DNA of 64,000 nt from assembly GCA_030549795.1 (NCBI GenBank), contig JAUQQO010000020.1:62001-126000 (forward strand). Direction: 5' to 3'. The notes under the pieces were generated by a model. It was given only the letters and a program-made list of their open reading frames with translations, did not search any database and had not been told where the DNA came from. Position 1 is the stretch's first letter. Each line of letters starts with the position of its first letter. Source of the stretch: Pseudomonadota bacterium (GTDB lineage Bacteria > Pseudomonadota > Alphaproteobacteria > Geminicoccales > Geminicoccaceae). Positions 19,891 to 29,299 of this stretch are shown piece by piece. Position numbers and translations under genes: made by a program.

Positions 19891-20368
19891 GGAGGAAGAG
19901 GTCGTCTCCGGCCTCGCTCTCGAGCCGCCGGAGCCGGGCGGAGAGGAACTCGTCACCTACACCGCCGGCCGCTTCGTCGTGGCAGCTCCGCCGTCTTGGT
20001 ACCTCATGGCCGTGCGCGCGGCCGAAAACGATCAGGTGTCCTGGCCACAGGCGCTCGCGGACGCCACCGGTTGCAGCGAGGCGCGGCTGCTCCCGATCGA
20101 CGATCTCGCTCAAGCCGACCTCTCGGTGTGGTGTTGGCTCACGCCCGAAGGCGGCCGTTACGTCGAGATCGTCGATGCGACCGCTTGCCAGCTCGCCGTC
20201 TACGTTCCCGATCCTGCCGACTGGCCGACATTCTGGGCGGATTTCGTGGTTCCCGCGTTGCAGGTTCAGGTGCTTGCGAGCCTAAGGCGCGAACTCGTGC
20301 GGTTGCGGGTGAGGCGGCGGGTCAACCCAAGACCACGTCGAGCATCATCATCACCACGAAACCGGTGA
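19883..20368 (+). CDS. Hypothetical protein
   Basis: 161-residue product not recognised. It begins with an acidic, proline-containing stretch (MAEEEEVVSG) followed by a compact tryptophan-rich region (SWYLMAVRAAENDQVSWPQA; LSVWCWLTPEGGRYVEIVDA; DPADWPTFWADFVVPAL). It ends in an arginine-rich tail. No signal peptide or membrane segment is visible. The ATG overlaps the xthA stop by 8 bp, suggesting coupling, and the 3' end overlaps the convergent ZIP gene by 47 bp. The tail encoded by that overlap (RRRVNPRPRRASSSPRNR) is low complexity and may be unselected. Confidence 0.6.
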   Translation: MAEEEEVVSGLALEPPEPGGEELVTYTAGRFVVAAPPSWYLMAVRAAENDQVSWPQALADATGCSEARLLPIDDLAQADLSVWCWLTPEGGRYVEIVDATACQLAVYVPDPADWPTFWADFVVPALQVQVLASLRRELVRLRVRRRVNPRPRRASSSPRNR

Positions 20369-21095
20369 GCAGACCCAGACTGTTCAAGCCGCCGTTGCGC
20401 TCGCGGTTGATCTCCGGGATCACCTCCTCGCTGATCACGAAGAGCATGGCCCCAGCGGCAAAGCCCATCGCCACCGGAAGAAAGGGGGCGGCCAAGAACA
20501 CGGCTCCCGCGCCGAGCACGCCGCCCAACGGTTCGACGAGACCTGAAAGCAGTCCGACCAGAAAGGCGCGCCGGGAGGAATCGCCGGCTGCGAGTGCAGC
20601 CATCGCAACCGCCAGACCTTCGGGTACGTTCTGCAGACCGATCGCGATGGCAAGCGCGGTCCCGTTGGCGACGTCGCCCGAGGCGAAGCCAACGCCGACG
20701 GCCAGCCCTTCCGGAAAATTGTGGAGCGTGATCGCCAGGATGAAGAGCAGCACCCGGGCTCGGCCGGCGACGTCTTCGGCATAAGGACCACTGCCCAGAT
20801 GGTGCTCGGCGAGCCACGCGCCAAGGCGCAGCAATGCAGCGCCCCCGAAAAGAATGCCGCTGCTGACCACAAGGGCGGAGAGAAGGCGCGAGAGACCGAG
20901 CTCTTGCGCCGCGTCGAGGCCCGGCACGATCAGCGAAAAGGCGGTAGCGGCGAGCATGACACCGGCGCCGAAGCCCAAAAACAAGTTCTGGGTGCGCTTG
21001 GAGACGGTGCGCGCAAAGAGAACGGGCAAGGCCCCCACACCGGTCATAAGGCCAGCGAGTGTGCTGCCGACCAAACCAAGGACTAAGGTTTCCAT
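20322..21095 (-). CDS. ZIP-family divalent metal transporter
   Basis: Inner-membrane zinc/iron-type transporter, 257 residues with start at 21095. About eight hydrophobic segments are visible. TM4 carries the metal-binding signature LHNFPEGLAVGVGF and TM5 the paired LQNVPEGLAVA. The cytosolic loop between TM3 and TM4 is short. The gene resembles ZupT/GufA-type members; the exact metal is not inferable. It is convergent with the hypothetical at 19883 (47-bp overlap) and divergent from a small lipoprotein gene 94 bp away, so a shared control region is possible. Confidence 0.9.
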   Translation of the reverse strand: METLVLGLVGSTLAGLMTGVGALPVLFARTVSKRTQNLFLGFGAGVMLAATAFSLIVPGLDAAQELGLSRLLSALVVSSGILFGGAALLRLGAWLAEHHLGSGPYAEDVAGRARVLLFILAITLHNFPEGLAVGVGFASGDVANGTALAIAIGLQNVPEGLAVAMAALAAGDSSRRAFLVGLLSGLVEPLGGVLGAGAVFLAAPFLPVAMGFAAGAMLFVISEEVIPEINRERNGGLNSLGLLTGFVVMMMLDVVLG

Positions 21096-21189
21096 CCGAG
21101 CTCTCGCCCTTCTCGCGTCGCCCGCCCTTGCCGTGCGCGCAGCCTTCTGTCTAGGGTCGAGCCGGGTACGAAGAAGGGGGAACGCAATC

Positions 21190-21588
21190 GTGCAGGCGAG
21201 ACGAGCGCCGGCGGTAGCGAGCTGGCTTCTCGTTGGCGCGCTGTGTGGGCTTTCCGCCTGTGGCCCGACAACGGGCGGCCGGCTGCTCGCTGACCCGGCC
21301 GTGCTCGATGCCATCCGCCGCTATTACGATGCGCATGCGCTCGAAGATCCGGCTTGCGGCGAGCCCTTCATCACCCGGATGGTGCGCGGTTCCGCCCATC
21401 CGCAAGCGGTCTTTGGAGCACCGGTGCAGGTGATCGTCGACTATCGCTGGGAAGCGCCGCCGCGCGCCCCGGGCGCACCGCGGTGCACCGGCGAGGGACG
21501 GCGTAGCTTTTGGGTCCTTCCCACCTCCGCTGGCCCCAAGGTCACCGCGATGAGCGGTCCCGTTCGGCCGCGGCCGGCCGAGTCATGA
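21190..21588 (+). CDS. Hypothetical small lipoprotein
   Basis: 132-residue product from the GTG at 21190, preceded by the ribosome binding site AAGGGGGAA about 6 bp upstream. The N-terminus (VASWLLVGALCGLSAC) is a lipoprotein signal peptide with lipobox L-S-A-C. The mature part holds a conserved-looking core (VLDAIRRYYDAHALEDPAC; ITRMVRGSAHPQAVF; VIVDYRWEAP) and several cysteines. I do not recognise the family. The frame is open far upstream, but the signal peptide fixes the start. The 3' end overlaps the convergent MFS gene by 47 bp. Confidence 0.65.
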   Translation: MQARRAPAVASWLLVGALCGLSACGPTTGGRLLADPAVLDAIRRYYDAHALEDPACGEPFITRMVRGSAHPQAVFGAPVQVIVDYRWEAPPRAPGAPRCTGEGRRSFWVLPTSAGPKVTAMSGPVRPRPAES

Positions 21589-22762
21589 GCAGGTTGCCAA
21601 GGCTCAAGAGCAAAAGGATCGCCATCATCGGCACCGCGGTACGATCATAAGAGGCGCTGACCACCAAGCCGACGAGGGCAGCGAAGGCGAGCTGCAAGAA
21701 GCCCAAAAGTCCCGAAGCGAGCCCGGCCTTCTCGGGGTAGGGCCCGATCGCGAGCGCCATGGCGGTAGGAAGCGTGAAACCGGCCCCCGCCATGAACAGG
21801 AACATGGGCAAAACCACAGCCGGCCACGAAGGGGGTAGGGCCAAAGCGAGGAGCAAGCCCAAAAGAGAAGCCGCAAGCGCGGTGCGGGTGCCGAGCGAAA
21901 GCAGGCCGGCAAGACCGAGGCGACGGTTCAGCCGGCCGGCGGCGAAGGTTCCACCCATCCACCCCAGCACGCCGGCTGCGAAACAGAGCCCGTACTGATC
22001 GGGCCGGAGCCCCACCGCGTCGATGAGCACGAGGGGGCTGCCGGAGATGAAGGTGAAGATGCCGGCGTAGCCGAGGGCGGCCACCGCGACGCGGGCGAGA
22101 TAGCGGCGATCGGCGAGAAGGGTGGCATAGTTGCCGAGGAGCGCCCGCGGCCGGGTGGCGGTTGGATCCTTACGCCGGATAGTCTCGGGTACCGCAAGCA
22201 ACGTGCCCAAAAAGGCGACGGCGCCGAAGAGAGCCAAGGCAGCGAAGGTCGCTCGCCAGCCGAATTGGACGGTGAGCCAGCCGCCGAGCACCGGTCCGAG
22301 GATGGGGGCGAGCGCCATGGCGGTGCCGAGATAGGCGAGCACGCGCGCTGCTGCGGCAGGCTCGAAGAGATCGCGCACCACCGCTCGGCCGAGGACGACA
22401 CCAGAGCAAGCGGCGAGCGCCTGTACGACCCGAAAGCCGATGAGCAGCTCGATCGAGGGCGCGAGCATGCAGGCGAGGCTCGCAAGCGCGTAGAGCGCGG
22501 TGCCGATGAGCAAGAGCGAGCGCCGGCCCCAACGGTCCGAGGCCGGACCCCACACGAGCTGGGCCACGCCGAAGCCGACGAGAAACAAAGAGAGCGTCAG
22601 CTGTACTTGTTCGACGCTCGCCGAGAGGGCGTGCCCGATGGCGGGCAGAGCGGGCAAATAGAGATCGGTCGAGATCGCCTGGAAGGCGACGAGCGCCGGC
22701 AACACCAGCATAAGACCGCGCGGTGCCTGGGCGGTGCGGGAAGAGACGGTGGACTCGCTCAT
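21542..22762 (-). CDS. Bcr/CflA-type MFS multidrug efflux transporter
   Basis: Twelve-TM major facilitator protein, 406 residues from the ATG at 22762. The TM1 motif QAISTDLYLPALPAIGHAL and the TM2-TM3 loop (GPASDRWGRRSLLLIG) match the DHA1 Bcr/CflA group, which exports drugs or small molecules with proton antiport. The longer upstream frame (to 23059) overlaps the divergent binding-protein gene and has no similarity, so I rejected it. The start lies 148 bp from that divergent gene. Confidence 0.9.
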   Translation of the reverse strand: MSESTVSSRTAQAPRGLMLVLPALVAFQAISTDLYLPALPAIGHALSASVEQVQLTLSLFLVGFGVAQLVWGPASDRWGRRSLLLIGTALYALASLACMLAPSIELLIGFRVVQALAACSGVVLGRAVVRDLFEPAAAARVLAYLGTAMALAPILGPVLGGWLTVQFGWRATFAALALFGAVAFLGTLLAVPETIRRKDPTATRPRALLGNYATLLADRRYLARVAVAALGYAGIFTFISGSPLVLIDAVGLRPDQYGLCFAAGVLGWMGGTFAAGRLNRRLGLAGLLSLGTRTALAASLLGLLLALALPPSWPAVVLPMFLFMAGAGFTLPTAMALAIGPYPEKAGLASGLLGFLQLAFAALVGLVVSASYDRTAVPMMAILLLLSLGNLLMTRPAAAERDRSSR

Positions 22763-22910
22763 GGCCCGCCGCCTAGCAGCCGTTCGCCCGTCCTTAAAGG
22801 CCGAAGCCGCCGAGCCTCCCTTGCGCGACCGCAGCGCTCTTGCCGCGACGACTTGTCGCAATCGCCCCCTCACACTAGCGTCGACGCGAATTGGCGGACG
22901 GAGGGGCGTC

Positions 22911-24500
22911 ATGACCAGAGGGCCAGCCAAGATTTCCGGTCTTGCTCTTTTTTTGCTCGCTGCGGCTAGCGCGTCGGCAGCAGCACAGACCACGCTTCGG
23001 GTCGTGCCGCAGGCGGATCTTAAAAATCTCGATCCGATCTGGACGACGGCTGCGATCACTCAAAATCACGGCTATATGATCTACGATACTCTCTATGCCC
23101 TCGACGAGAAGCTCGAGCCGCGACCACAGATGATCGAAAAACATACGGTGAGCGACGATGGGCTCACGTGGACCTTCACCTTGCGCGAAGGCCTGCTCTT
23201 TCATGACGGAACGCCGGTGACGGCCGAGGACGCGGTCGCCTCCTTAAAGCGCTGGAACGTCAAGCGTGCCGGCGGTCAGGCGCTCGCCGCGCGGGCGGAA
23301 TCGATCACGGTCAAGGACGCGCGCACCTTCGAGATCAAGCTCAAGGCCAAGTTCGCGCCGATGCTGCGGGTGCTCGCCGATCCATCGCTTCCGACCTTCG
23401 TGATGCGCGCGAAGGACGCCGCTACCGATCCCAATACCCAGGTCACCGAGACGATCGGCTCGGGCCCGTTCATCTTTGTCAGGGAAGAATGGAAACCTGG
23501 TGATACGGTCGTTTACAAGAAAAATCCCGCCTACAAGCCGCGCAACGAGCCTTCCTCGGGCTTCGCCGGCGGGAAGGTGGTCAAGGTCGATCGCGTCGAG
23601 TGGAAGTACATTCCCGACACCAACACCGCCACCCAGGCGTTGATCGCCGGCGAGGTCGACGTCTACGAGATCCCGCCCATGGATCTTCTGCCGATGCTCG
23701 AGGCGGATCCGAACATCGTGGTCAAGGTCCTCGATCCGCTCGGCAAGATGGGCCACATCCGCCCGAACAGTTTGCATCCTCCCTTCAACGACCCGCGCGC
23801 CCGCGCTGCCCTCCAGCTCTTGGTGGATCAACGCGAATTCTTAGCAGCCCAGGTCGGCAATCCCAAGTATGAGAAGGTCTGCTATGCGATCTTCATGTGC
23901 GATGCACCCTTCACCACGCTCGCCTACGCCGAGCCGTGGATGAAGCAAGACAAGGCGCGCGCTCGACAGCTTCTCGCCGAGGCCGGCTACAACTTCAAAG
24001 ATCCGATCGTTGTGCTGGTCCCGACCGACCAGCAGATCATCATGAACAACGTGCTGGTCATGATCGAGCTGTTGAAGGAGATCGGGGTCAATGTCGACGC
24101 ACAGTCGATGGATTGGTCGACGCTCACCTCCCGCCGCACCAAGATGGACGATCCGAACAAAGATCCCAAAGTCGGCTGGCACATCTTCCCGACCTGGTGG
24201 ACCGGCATTCCGATGTCGAGCCCGATCACCAACGCGCCCTTGGTCGCTACGGGCGATCCCAAGACTGCTTGGTTCGGCTGGCCGAAGGACGACGTGATCG
24301 AGGAGCTGAGGGCCAAGTTCCTCGAGGCAGAGACGAGAGAAGAGCAGATGAAAATCGTCGAGCTTATTCAAAAGCGCTATTATGAGACCTTCCCCTATAT
24401 CAACACAGGCCAGTTCGTAACGCCGGTCGCCTGGCGCAAAAACGTCAAGGGCGTGCCCAACGCTCTGCTCTTCGTTGCTTGGAACGTCGAGAAGAGCTGA
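22911..24500 (+). CDS. ABC transporter solute-binding protein, family 5 (peptide/nickel type)
   Basis: Periplasmic binding protein of the DppA/OppA class, 529 residues. A Sec signal peptide (ISGLALFLLAAASASA) precedes mature TTLRVVPQADLKNLDP. The body has the family features IGSGPFIFVREEWKPGDTV and RARAALQLLVDQREF. The ATG at 22911 follows GGAGGGG, fixing the start. No permease or ATPase genes are nearby: one side is an MFS gene, the other epmA, so its transporter must be elsewhere. Ligand unknown; dipeptides and oligopeptides are typical. The 3' end is 4 bp from convergent epmA. Confidence 0.9.
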   Translation: MTRGPAKISGLALFLLAAASASAAAQTTLRVVPQADLKNLDPIWTTAAITQNHGYMIYDTLYALDEKLEPRPQMIEKHTVSDDGLTWTFTLREGLLFHDGTPVTAEDAVASLKRWNVKRAGGQALAARAESITVKDARTFEIKLKAKFAPMLRVLADPSLPTFVMRAKDAATDPNTQVTETIGSGPFIFVREEWKPGDTVVYKKNPAYKPRNEPSSGFAGGKVVKVDRVEWKYIPDTNTATQALIAGEVDVYEIPPMDLLPMLEADPNIVVKVLDPLGKMGHIRPNSLHPPFNDPRARAALQLLVDQREFLAAQVGNPKYEKVCYAIFMCDAPFTTLAYAEPWMKQDKARARQLLAEAGYNFKDPIVVLVPTDQQIIMNNVLVMIELLKEIGVNVDAQSMDWSTLTSRRTKMDDPNKDPKVGWHIFPTWWTGIPMSSPITNAPLVATGDPKTAWFGWPKDDVIEELRAKFLEAETREEQMKIVELIQKRYYETFPYINTGQFVTPVAWRKNVKGVPNALLFVAWNVEKS

Positions 24501-24504
24501 GCGA

Positions 24505-25557
24505 TCAGTTCGGGATCGGCACCGGGGCCCAGAGCACGTCCTCAATCCTCTGGGCTCCGGTGGCGAGCATCACGAGGCGATCGAAGCCGAGCGCGATGCC
24601 GCTGGCCTCGGGCATCAGCGCAAGCGCAGCCAAAAAGTCCTCGTCGATCGGATAGCGCTCGCCGTAAAGACGCTCTTTGAGCGCGATTGCCGCCTCAAAG
24701 CGCGCCCGCTGCTCGAGCGGATCGGTAAGTTCGCCGAAGGCATTGGCGAGCTCGACACCGCATACGTAGAGCTCGAAGCGCTCGGCGGTGCGGGGATCCG
24801 AAGGACTCCGTCGGGCGAGCGCCGCTTCAGCAATGGGGTAAGCGTCGAGGATGGTCGCGCGCCCGCGGCCGAGCTGCGGTTCGATGCGGGCGACGAGCAC
24901 GCGGGAAAAGATGTCCGACCAACTGTCATCGGAGGCGACCCGGATGCCGGCGGCAGCGGCGGCTCGCGCAAGCGCCTCGCGGTCGGTCGTCCCGTCGGCG
25001 CTCACGCTCGCAAGCAGATCGATTCCCGCATAACGGGCGAAGGCTTCTGCGACCGTAAGGCGGTCCGGAGGGGTGAAGGGGTCGGCTTCGACGCCGTGCC
25101 AAGAAAAGCGCTTGGTGCCGACCGCCTCGGCTACGGTTGCGAGCAGTTCGGCACAGTCGTCCATGAGCCGGGTATAGGGTTCCTGCGCCCGGTACCACTC
25201 GATCATGGTGAACTCGGGATGGTGCAACGGGCTCTGTTCGCGGTCGCGGAACACGTGACCGATGAAGACGATGCGGCGCTCGCCGGCAGCCAGGAGTTTC
25301 TTGCAGGCGAACTCGGGAGAGGTGTGTAAGAACAGGGGGCGCAACGGTCGACCCGCGGCATCCCGAACGATGGTGGCGAAGGCGTGCAGATGCGTCTCGG
25401 CCCCCGGGGTAGCCTGAAGGCAGCAGGGATCGACTTCGAGAAAGCCGCGCGCGTCGAAAAACCGTCGCACCGCCTTGAGGATCGTGGCGCGTGCGAGCAA
25501 AAACGGGCGTCGATCGGCGTGACGCGCCGGCGACCACCATGGACGTGATTCGTTCAC
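24505..25557 (-). CDS. epmA: EF-P lysine ligase (EpmA/PoxA/GenX)
   Basis: Class II lysyl-tRNA-synthetase-like enzyme that attaches (R)-beta-lysine to Lys34 of EF-P. It lacks the anticodon-binding domain, consistent with its length (350 residues from the GTG at 25557). Conserved catalytic blocks are visible: [49 protein letters not shown], and motif 3 ([18 protein letters not shown]). GGAG lies 9 bp before the GTG. It is divergent from efp, its substrate gene, 99 bp away. No epmB is in the window. Confidence 0.93.
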   Translation of the reverse strand: MNESRPWWSPARHADRRPFLLARATILKAVRRFFDARGFLEVDPCCLQATPGAETHLHAFATIVRDAAGRPLRPLFLHTSPEFACKKLLAAGERRIVFIGHVFRDREQSPLHHPEFTMIEWYRAQEPYTRLMDDCAELLATVAEAVGTKRFSWHGVEADPFTPPDRLTVAEAFARYAGIDLLASVSADGTTDREALARAAAAAGIRVASDDSWSDIFSRVLVARIEPQLGRGRATILDAYPIAEAALARRSPSDPRTAERFELYVCGVELANAFGELTDPLEQRARFEAAIALKERLYGERYPIDEDFLAALALMPEASGIALGFDRLVMLATGAQRIEDVLWAPVPIPN

Positions 25558-25656
25558 CCTCAGGCGCTCCGGTACTGGACCCGAACGGCACAAGGGGCTA
25601 GGAGACCGGCGCCCAGAAGGCACAGAACGGCCGGCTCGGCCCGGGAGTGGCGAAAG

Positions 25657-26226
25657 GTGCCCAAGGTCATCGCGAGTTCGCTCAGAAAAGGCAATGCTGT
25701 CGAGATCGACGGCAAGCTGTACATCGTGCTCACGGCGCAGAACATCCATCCGGGCAAGGGTACACCGGTAACGCAGCTCGAGCTCCGGCGGATCAGCGAC
25801 GGTGTCAAGGTCTCCGAGCGCTTCCGCACCACCGAGCTGGTCGAGCGCGCTTTTCTCGACGAGCGCGAGTACACCTATCTCTACGAGGACGCCGAGGGCT
25901 ACCACTTCCTCAATCCGGAGACCTATGATCAGGTCACGGTACCGAAAGAAGTGATCGGCGAGCAGGCGATCTATCTCACCGATGGGATGACGGTGACGAT
26001 CGCCACGCACGAAGGGGTGCCGGTGTCGGTGACCTTGCCGGCGCGGGTGGTGCTCGAAGTGGTGGAAACGGAGCCGGTGACCAAGGGCCAGACGGCAGCT
26101 GCGTCTTACAAGCCGGCCGTGCTCTCCAACGGTATCCGCACCATGGTCCCCCCGCACATCACGGCGGGCACCAAGATCGTGGTCTCGACCGAGGACGGCT
26201 CCTACATCGAGCGGGCCAAAGAGTGA
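25657..26226 (+). CDS. efp: Elongation factor P
   Basis: Translation factor relieving ribosome stalling at polyproline. The 189-residue product has the three-domain tRNA-mimic plan: an SH3-like domain with the target loop HPGKGTP (Lys34 at the tip), then two OB folds ending in [20 protein letters not shown]. The GTG start gives the normal [13 protein letters not shown] beginning. Lys34 and the linked epmA imply beta-lysylation rather than rhamnosylation (which uses Arg). It is followed 71 bp later by cysS. Confidence 0.97.
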   Translation: MPKVIASSLRKGNAVEIDGKLYIVLTAQNIHPGKGTPVTQLELRRISDGVKVSERFRTTELVERAFLDEREYTYLYEDAEGYHFLNPETYDQVTVPKEVIGEQAIYLTDGMTVTIATHEGVPVSVTLPARVVLEVVETEPVTKGQTAAASYKPAVLSNGIRTMVPPHITAGTKIVVSTEDGSYIERAKE

Positions 26227-26297
26227 GCGCGGGCGGCGCGCGTGGCACCGCCCGGCCGCTTGGGGTCGCAATGCGGGCGCAGGGTTGAGGAGCGGCG

Positions 26298-27692
26298 GTG
26301 GCCGAAGACCTTTTCCTCTACAACACGCTCACCCGCCGCAAGGAACGGTTCGAACCGTATGATCCGCGTCGGGTGCGCATGTATGTGTGCGGGCCGACGG
26401 TCTACGAGCGCATCCACGTCGGCAATGCCCGCCCGCTCGTCGTCTTCGACGTGCTCTTCCGTCTGTTGCGCGCCCGCTATGGAGCCGAGCACGTCGTCTA
26501 CGTGCGCAACATCACTGATGTCGACGACAAGATCATCGACCAGGCCAAAAAGAACGGAGAGCCCATCGCGGCGCTCACCGCCCGCACCATCCGCGCCTTC
26601 CACGAGGACGCGCAGGCGCTTTTGTGCCTTCCACCGAGCTATGAGCCGCGGGCGACCGAGCACATCGGCGAGATGATCGCGCTCATCGAGGTTCTGCTCG
26701 CCAAGGGCTACGCCTATGCCGCGGACGGGCACGTCCTCTTCCACGTGCCCTCCATGCCCGCTTACGGTCAGCTGTCGGGACGCAACCGAGACGAACAGAT
26801 CGCCGGCGCGCGGGTGGAAGTAGCACCGTTTAAGAAGGACCCGGCCGATTTCGTCTTGTGGAAACCGTCGTTACCCGATCAGCCGGGCTGGGAGAGCCCC
26901 TGGGGTCGGGGTCGGCCGGGATGGCACATCGAATGCTCGGCGATGGCTGAGCGCTATTTGGGTCCGCTTCCCTTCGACATCCACGCCGGCGGGCAGGATC
27001 TCATCTTTCCCCATCACGAGAACGAGATCGCCCAGTCCTGCTGTGCCCGCGACAGCGCGCTCATGGCGCGCTTTTGGCTGCACAACGGCTTCGTGCAGAT
27101 GGCGGGCGAAAAGATGGCGAAATCACTCGGAAATGTCTTACGGGTCGCGGAAGTCCTCGAACGCTATCCGGGCGAAGTCGTGCGGCTGTGGTTGTTATCG
27201 GCACACTATCGCCAACCGCTCGACTACTCGGAAGAGGCGCTCAATGAGGCGCGCGAAGCGCTGCGCCGTTGGTATCGAGTGCTCGCCGAGGTCGGCATCG
27301 CAGCCGACGACCAAGGCGAAAGCCAAGGGCTTATAAGCGATGCGCTCGCTGATGATCTCAACTCTCCGGCAGCGATCGCGCAGCTGCACGCGCTCGCTAC
27401 TCGCGCCAACAAGGCCAAGACCGCCGGTGAACGTCAGGCGCTCGCGCGGCAGCTCAAGGGTGAGGCCGGGTTGCTCGGCCTTCTTAGAGCCGATCCCGCC
27501 GCCTGGCTCAAGCACGCCGCCGCCGCGAAAGGGCTCGCGGATGAGGTCGTGGAGCGCCTGCTCGCCGAACGACGCGCGGCACGGGCGCGGCGGGATTTCG
27601 CGCGCGCGGATGCGATCCGCGCCGAACTCGAGGCCGCCGGCATCGTTCTCAAGGACCGACCGGACGGCCGCACCGATTGGGAGCGGCGATGA
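26298..27692 (+). CDS. cysS: Cysteinyl-tRNA synthetase
   Basis: Class I aminoacyl-tRNA synthetase charging tRNA-Cys, 464 residues. Visible signatures are the zinc-site CGPTVYERIHVGNARP with the HIGH-like HVGN, GRPGWHIECSAM, the zinc/ligand HHENEIAQS, and the KMSKS-like EKMAKSLGN. A DALR helical C-terminal domain follows. It starts at a GTG after GAGGAGCGG. Its stop overlaps the cimA start in ATGA, so translation of the two is probably coupled. Confidence 0.96.
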   Translation: MAEDLFLYNTLTRRKERFEPYDPRRVRMYVCGPTVYERIHVGNARPLVVFDVLFRLLRARYGAEHVVYVRNITDVDDKIIDQAKKNGEPIAALTARTIRAFHEDAQALLCLPPSYEPRATEHIGEMIALIEVLLAKGYAYAADGHVLFHVPSMPAYGQLSGRNRDEQIAGARVEVAPFKKDPADFVLWKPSLPDQPGWESPWGRGRPGWHIECSAMAERYLGPLPFDIHAGGQDLIFPHHENEIAQSCCARDSALMARFWLHNGFVQMAGEKMAKSLGNVLRVAEVLERYPGEVVRLWLLSAHYRQPLDYSEEALNEAREALRRWYRVLAEVGIAADDQGESQGLISDALADDLNSPAAIAQLHALATRANKAKTAGERQALARQLKGEAGLLGLLRADPAAWLKHAAAAKGLADEVVERLLAERRAARARRDFARADAIRAELEAAGIVLKDRPDGRTDWERR

Positions 27693-29299
27693 GCAGCCCG
27701 CGCATCTGGCTCTATGATACGACGCTGCGAGACGGAGCGCAGACCCAGGGGGTGGATTTCACCCTTCTCGACAAGCGGCGTATCGCACAGCAGCTCGATC
27801 GGCTCGGGGTCGACTGGATCGAAGGCGGCTGGCCGGGCGCCAATCCCATCGACGAACGCTTCTTTGCCGAGCCGCCGCGCCTCGCCCGCGCTCGCCTTGC
27901 AGCCTTCGGCATGACCCGTCGGGTCGGCCGTAGCGCCGCGAACGATCCGGCGCTTGCGGCTGTGCTCAACGCGGGTGCACCGACCATCACCCTCGTCGGC
28001 AAGAGTTCGGCCCGCCAAGTGGAGGGTGCGCTCGGGGCGACTCGCGACGAAAATCTGGCGATGATCGCCGAGTCGATCCGCGCTGCCTGCGCCCGCGCGC
28101 AAGAAGTGATGTTCGACGCCGAACATTTCTTCGACGGCTTTAAGGAGGATCCCGGTTACGCCCTTGCCTGTCTTGAAGCGGCCTTGGAGGCGGGAGCCCG
28201 CTGGCTCGTCTTGTGCGATACCAACGGCGGCACGCTTCCCCACGAAGTGAGCCGCATCTGCGCGCGCGTGCTCGCGCGCTTTCCGGGCGAGCGGCTTGGC
28301 ATCCACGCCCACAACGATACCGGCAATGCGGTCGCCAACAGCCTCGCTGCGGTGCGCGAAGGAGTTCGTCAGATCCAGGGTACCCTCAACGGCTTGGGCG
28401 AGCGCTGCGGCAATGCCGATCTCGTCACCCTCATACCCACGCTCGTGTTGAAGCTCGGCTTTACGACCGGTGTGACGAAGGAGGCGCTTGCGGGTCTTAC
28501 GCAGCTCTCGCGCACCTTCGACGAAGCGCTCAACCGCACCCCCGACCGCCACCGACCCTATGTCGGCGCCGCTGCCTTCGCCCACAAAGCCGGCCTGCAC
28601 GCCTCGGCGGTGTTGCGCGATCCGAGCTATTACGAGCACATCGATCCGGCGCTCGTCGGCAACGAGCGCGATATCCTGGTCTCCGATCAGGCAGGGCGCG
28701 CCAATCTTCTTGCACGACTGCGGGAGCTCGGCCTGGAGCCGGATGCCGACCAGCTCGGCCGTCTTCTTAGCGAGCTCAAAGAGCGCGAGGCACAAGGCTT
28801 CGCCTACGAGGGTGCCTCGGCGTCCTTCGAGCTGCTCGCCCGCCGCGTGCTCGATCGCGTACCCGATTATTTCGAGCTCTTATCCTTTCGCGTCATCGAC
28901 GAGCGTCGACGCAACGCCAAAGGCGAGCTCGTCACGCTCTCGGAAGCGACCACTAAGGTGCGGATCGGGGATCGTCGCTTTTTTACCGTCGCGGAGGGCA
29001 ACGGCCCGGTGAACGCCCTCGACGTCGCCCTCAGACAGGCGCTGGCCCCCGTCTATCCCTCGTTGGAGCATATGCGGCTCGTCGATTACCGGGTGCGCAT
29101 CCTGGCACCGGAGCGGGGTACGGCAGCGGTCACCCGTGTGCTCATCGAGAGTGCCGACGACGAGGGGCGGGTGTGGGAGACGGTGGGGGTGTCGGGCAAC
29201 ATCATCGACGCCTCCTTCATGGCCTTGCACGACGCCATCACCTGGAAGCTCCTGGTCGACGGCGCCCGGCCGCCGGCCTGGGGCGAGGAGCGGCGGTGA
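27689..29299 (+). CDS. cimA: (R)-citramalate synthase
   Basis: Condenses pyruvate and acetyl-CoA to citramalate, opening the threonine-independent route to isoleucine. The 536-residue product has the DRE-TIM signature YDTTLRDGAQTQG, the HxH metal site in LGIHAHNDTGNAVANS, and the second family motif LNGLGERCGNADL. A LeuA-type allosteric dimer domain (about 390-530) follows. The double length and sequence style match the CimA rather than homocitrate or isopropylmalate synthases. The ATG at 27689 overlaps the cysS stop. The stop overlaps the trmJ start in GTGA. Confidence 0.92.
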   Translation: MSSPRIWLYDTTLRDGAQTQGVDFTLLDKRRIAQQLDRLGVDWIEGGWPGANPIDERFFAEPPRLARARLAAFGMTRRVGRSAANDPALAAVLNAGAPTITLVGKSSARQVEGALGATRDENLAMIAESIRAACARAQEVMFDAEHFFDGFKEDPGYALACLEAALEAGARWLVLCDTNGGTLPHEVSRICARVLARFPGERLGIHAHNDTGNAVANSLAAVREGVRQIQGTLNGLGERCGNADLVTLIPTLVLKLGFTTGVTKEALAGLTQLSRTFDEALNRTPDRHRPYVGAAAFAHKAGLHASAVLRDPSYYEHIDPALVGNERDILVSDQAGRANLLARLRELGLEPDADQLGRLLSELKEREAQGFAYEGASASFELLARRVLDRVPDYFELLSFRVIDERRRNAKGELVTLSEATTKVRIGDRRFFTVAEGNGPVNALDVALRQALAPVYPSLEHMRLVDYRVRILAPERGTAAVTRVLIESADDEGRVWETVGVSGNIIDASFMALHDAITWKLLVDGARPPAWGEERR

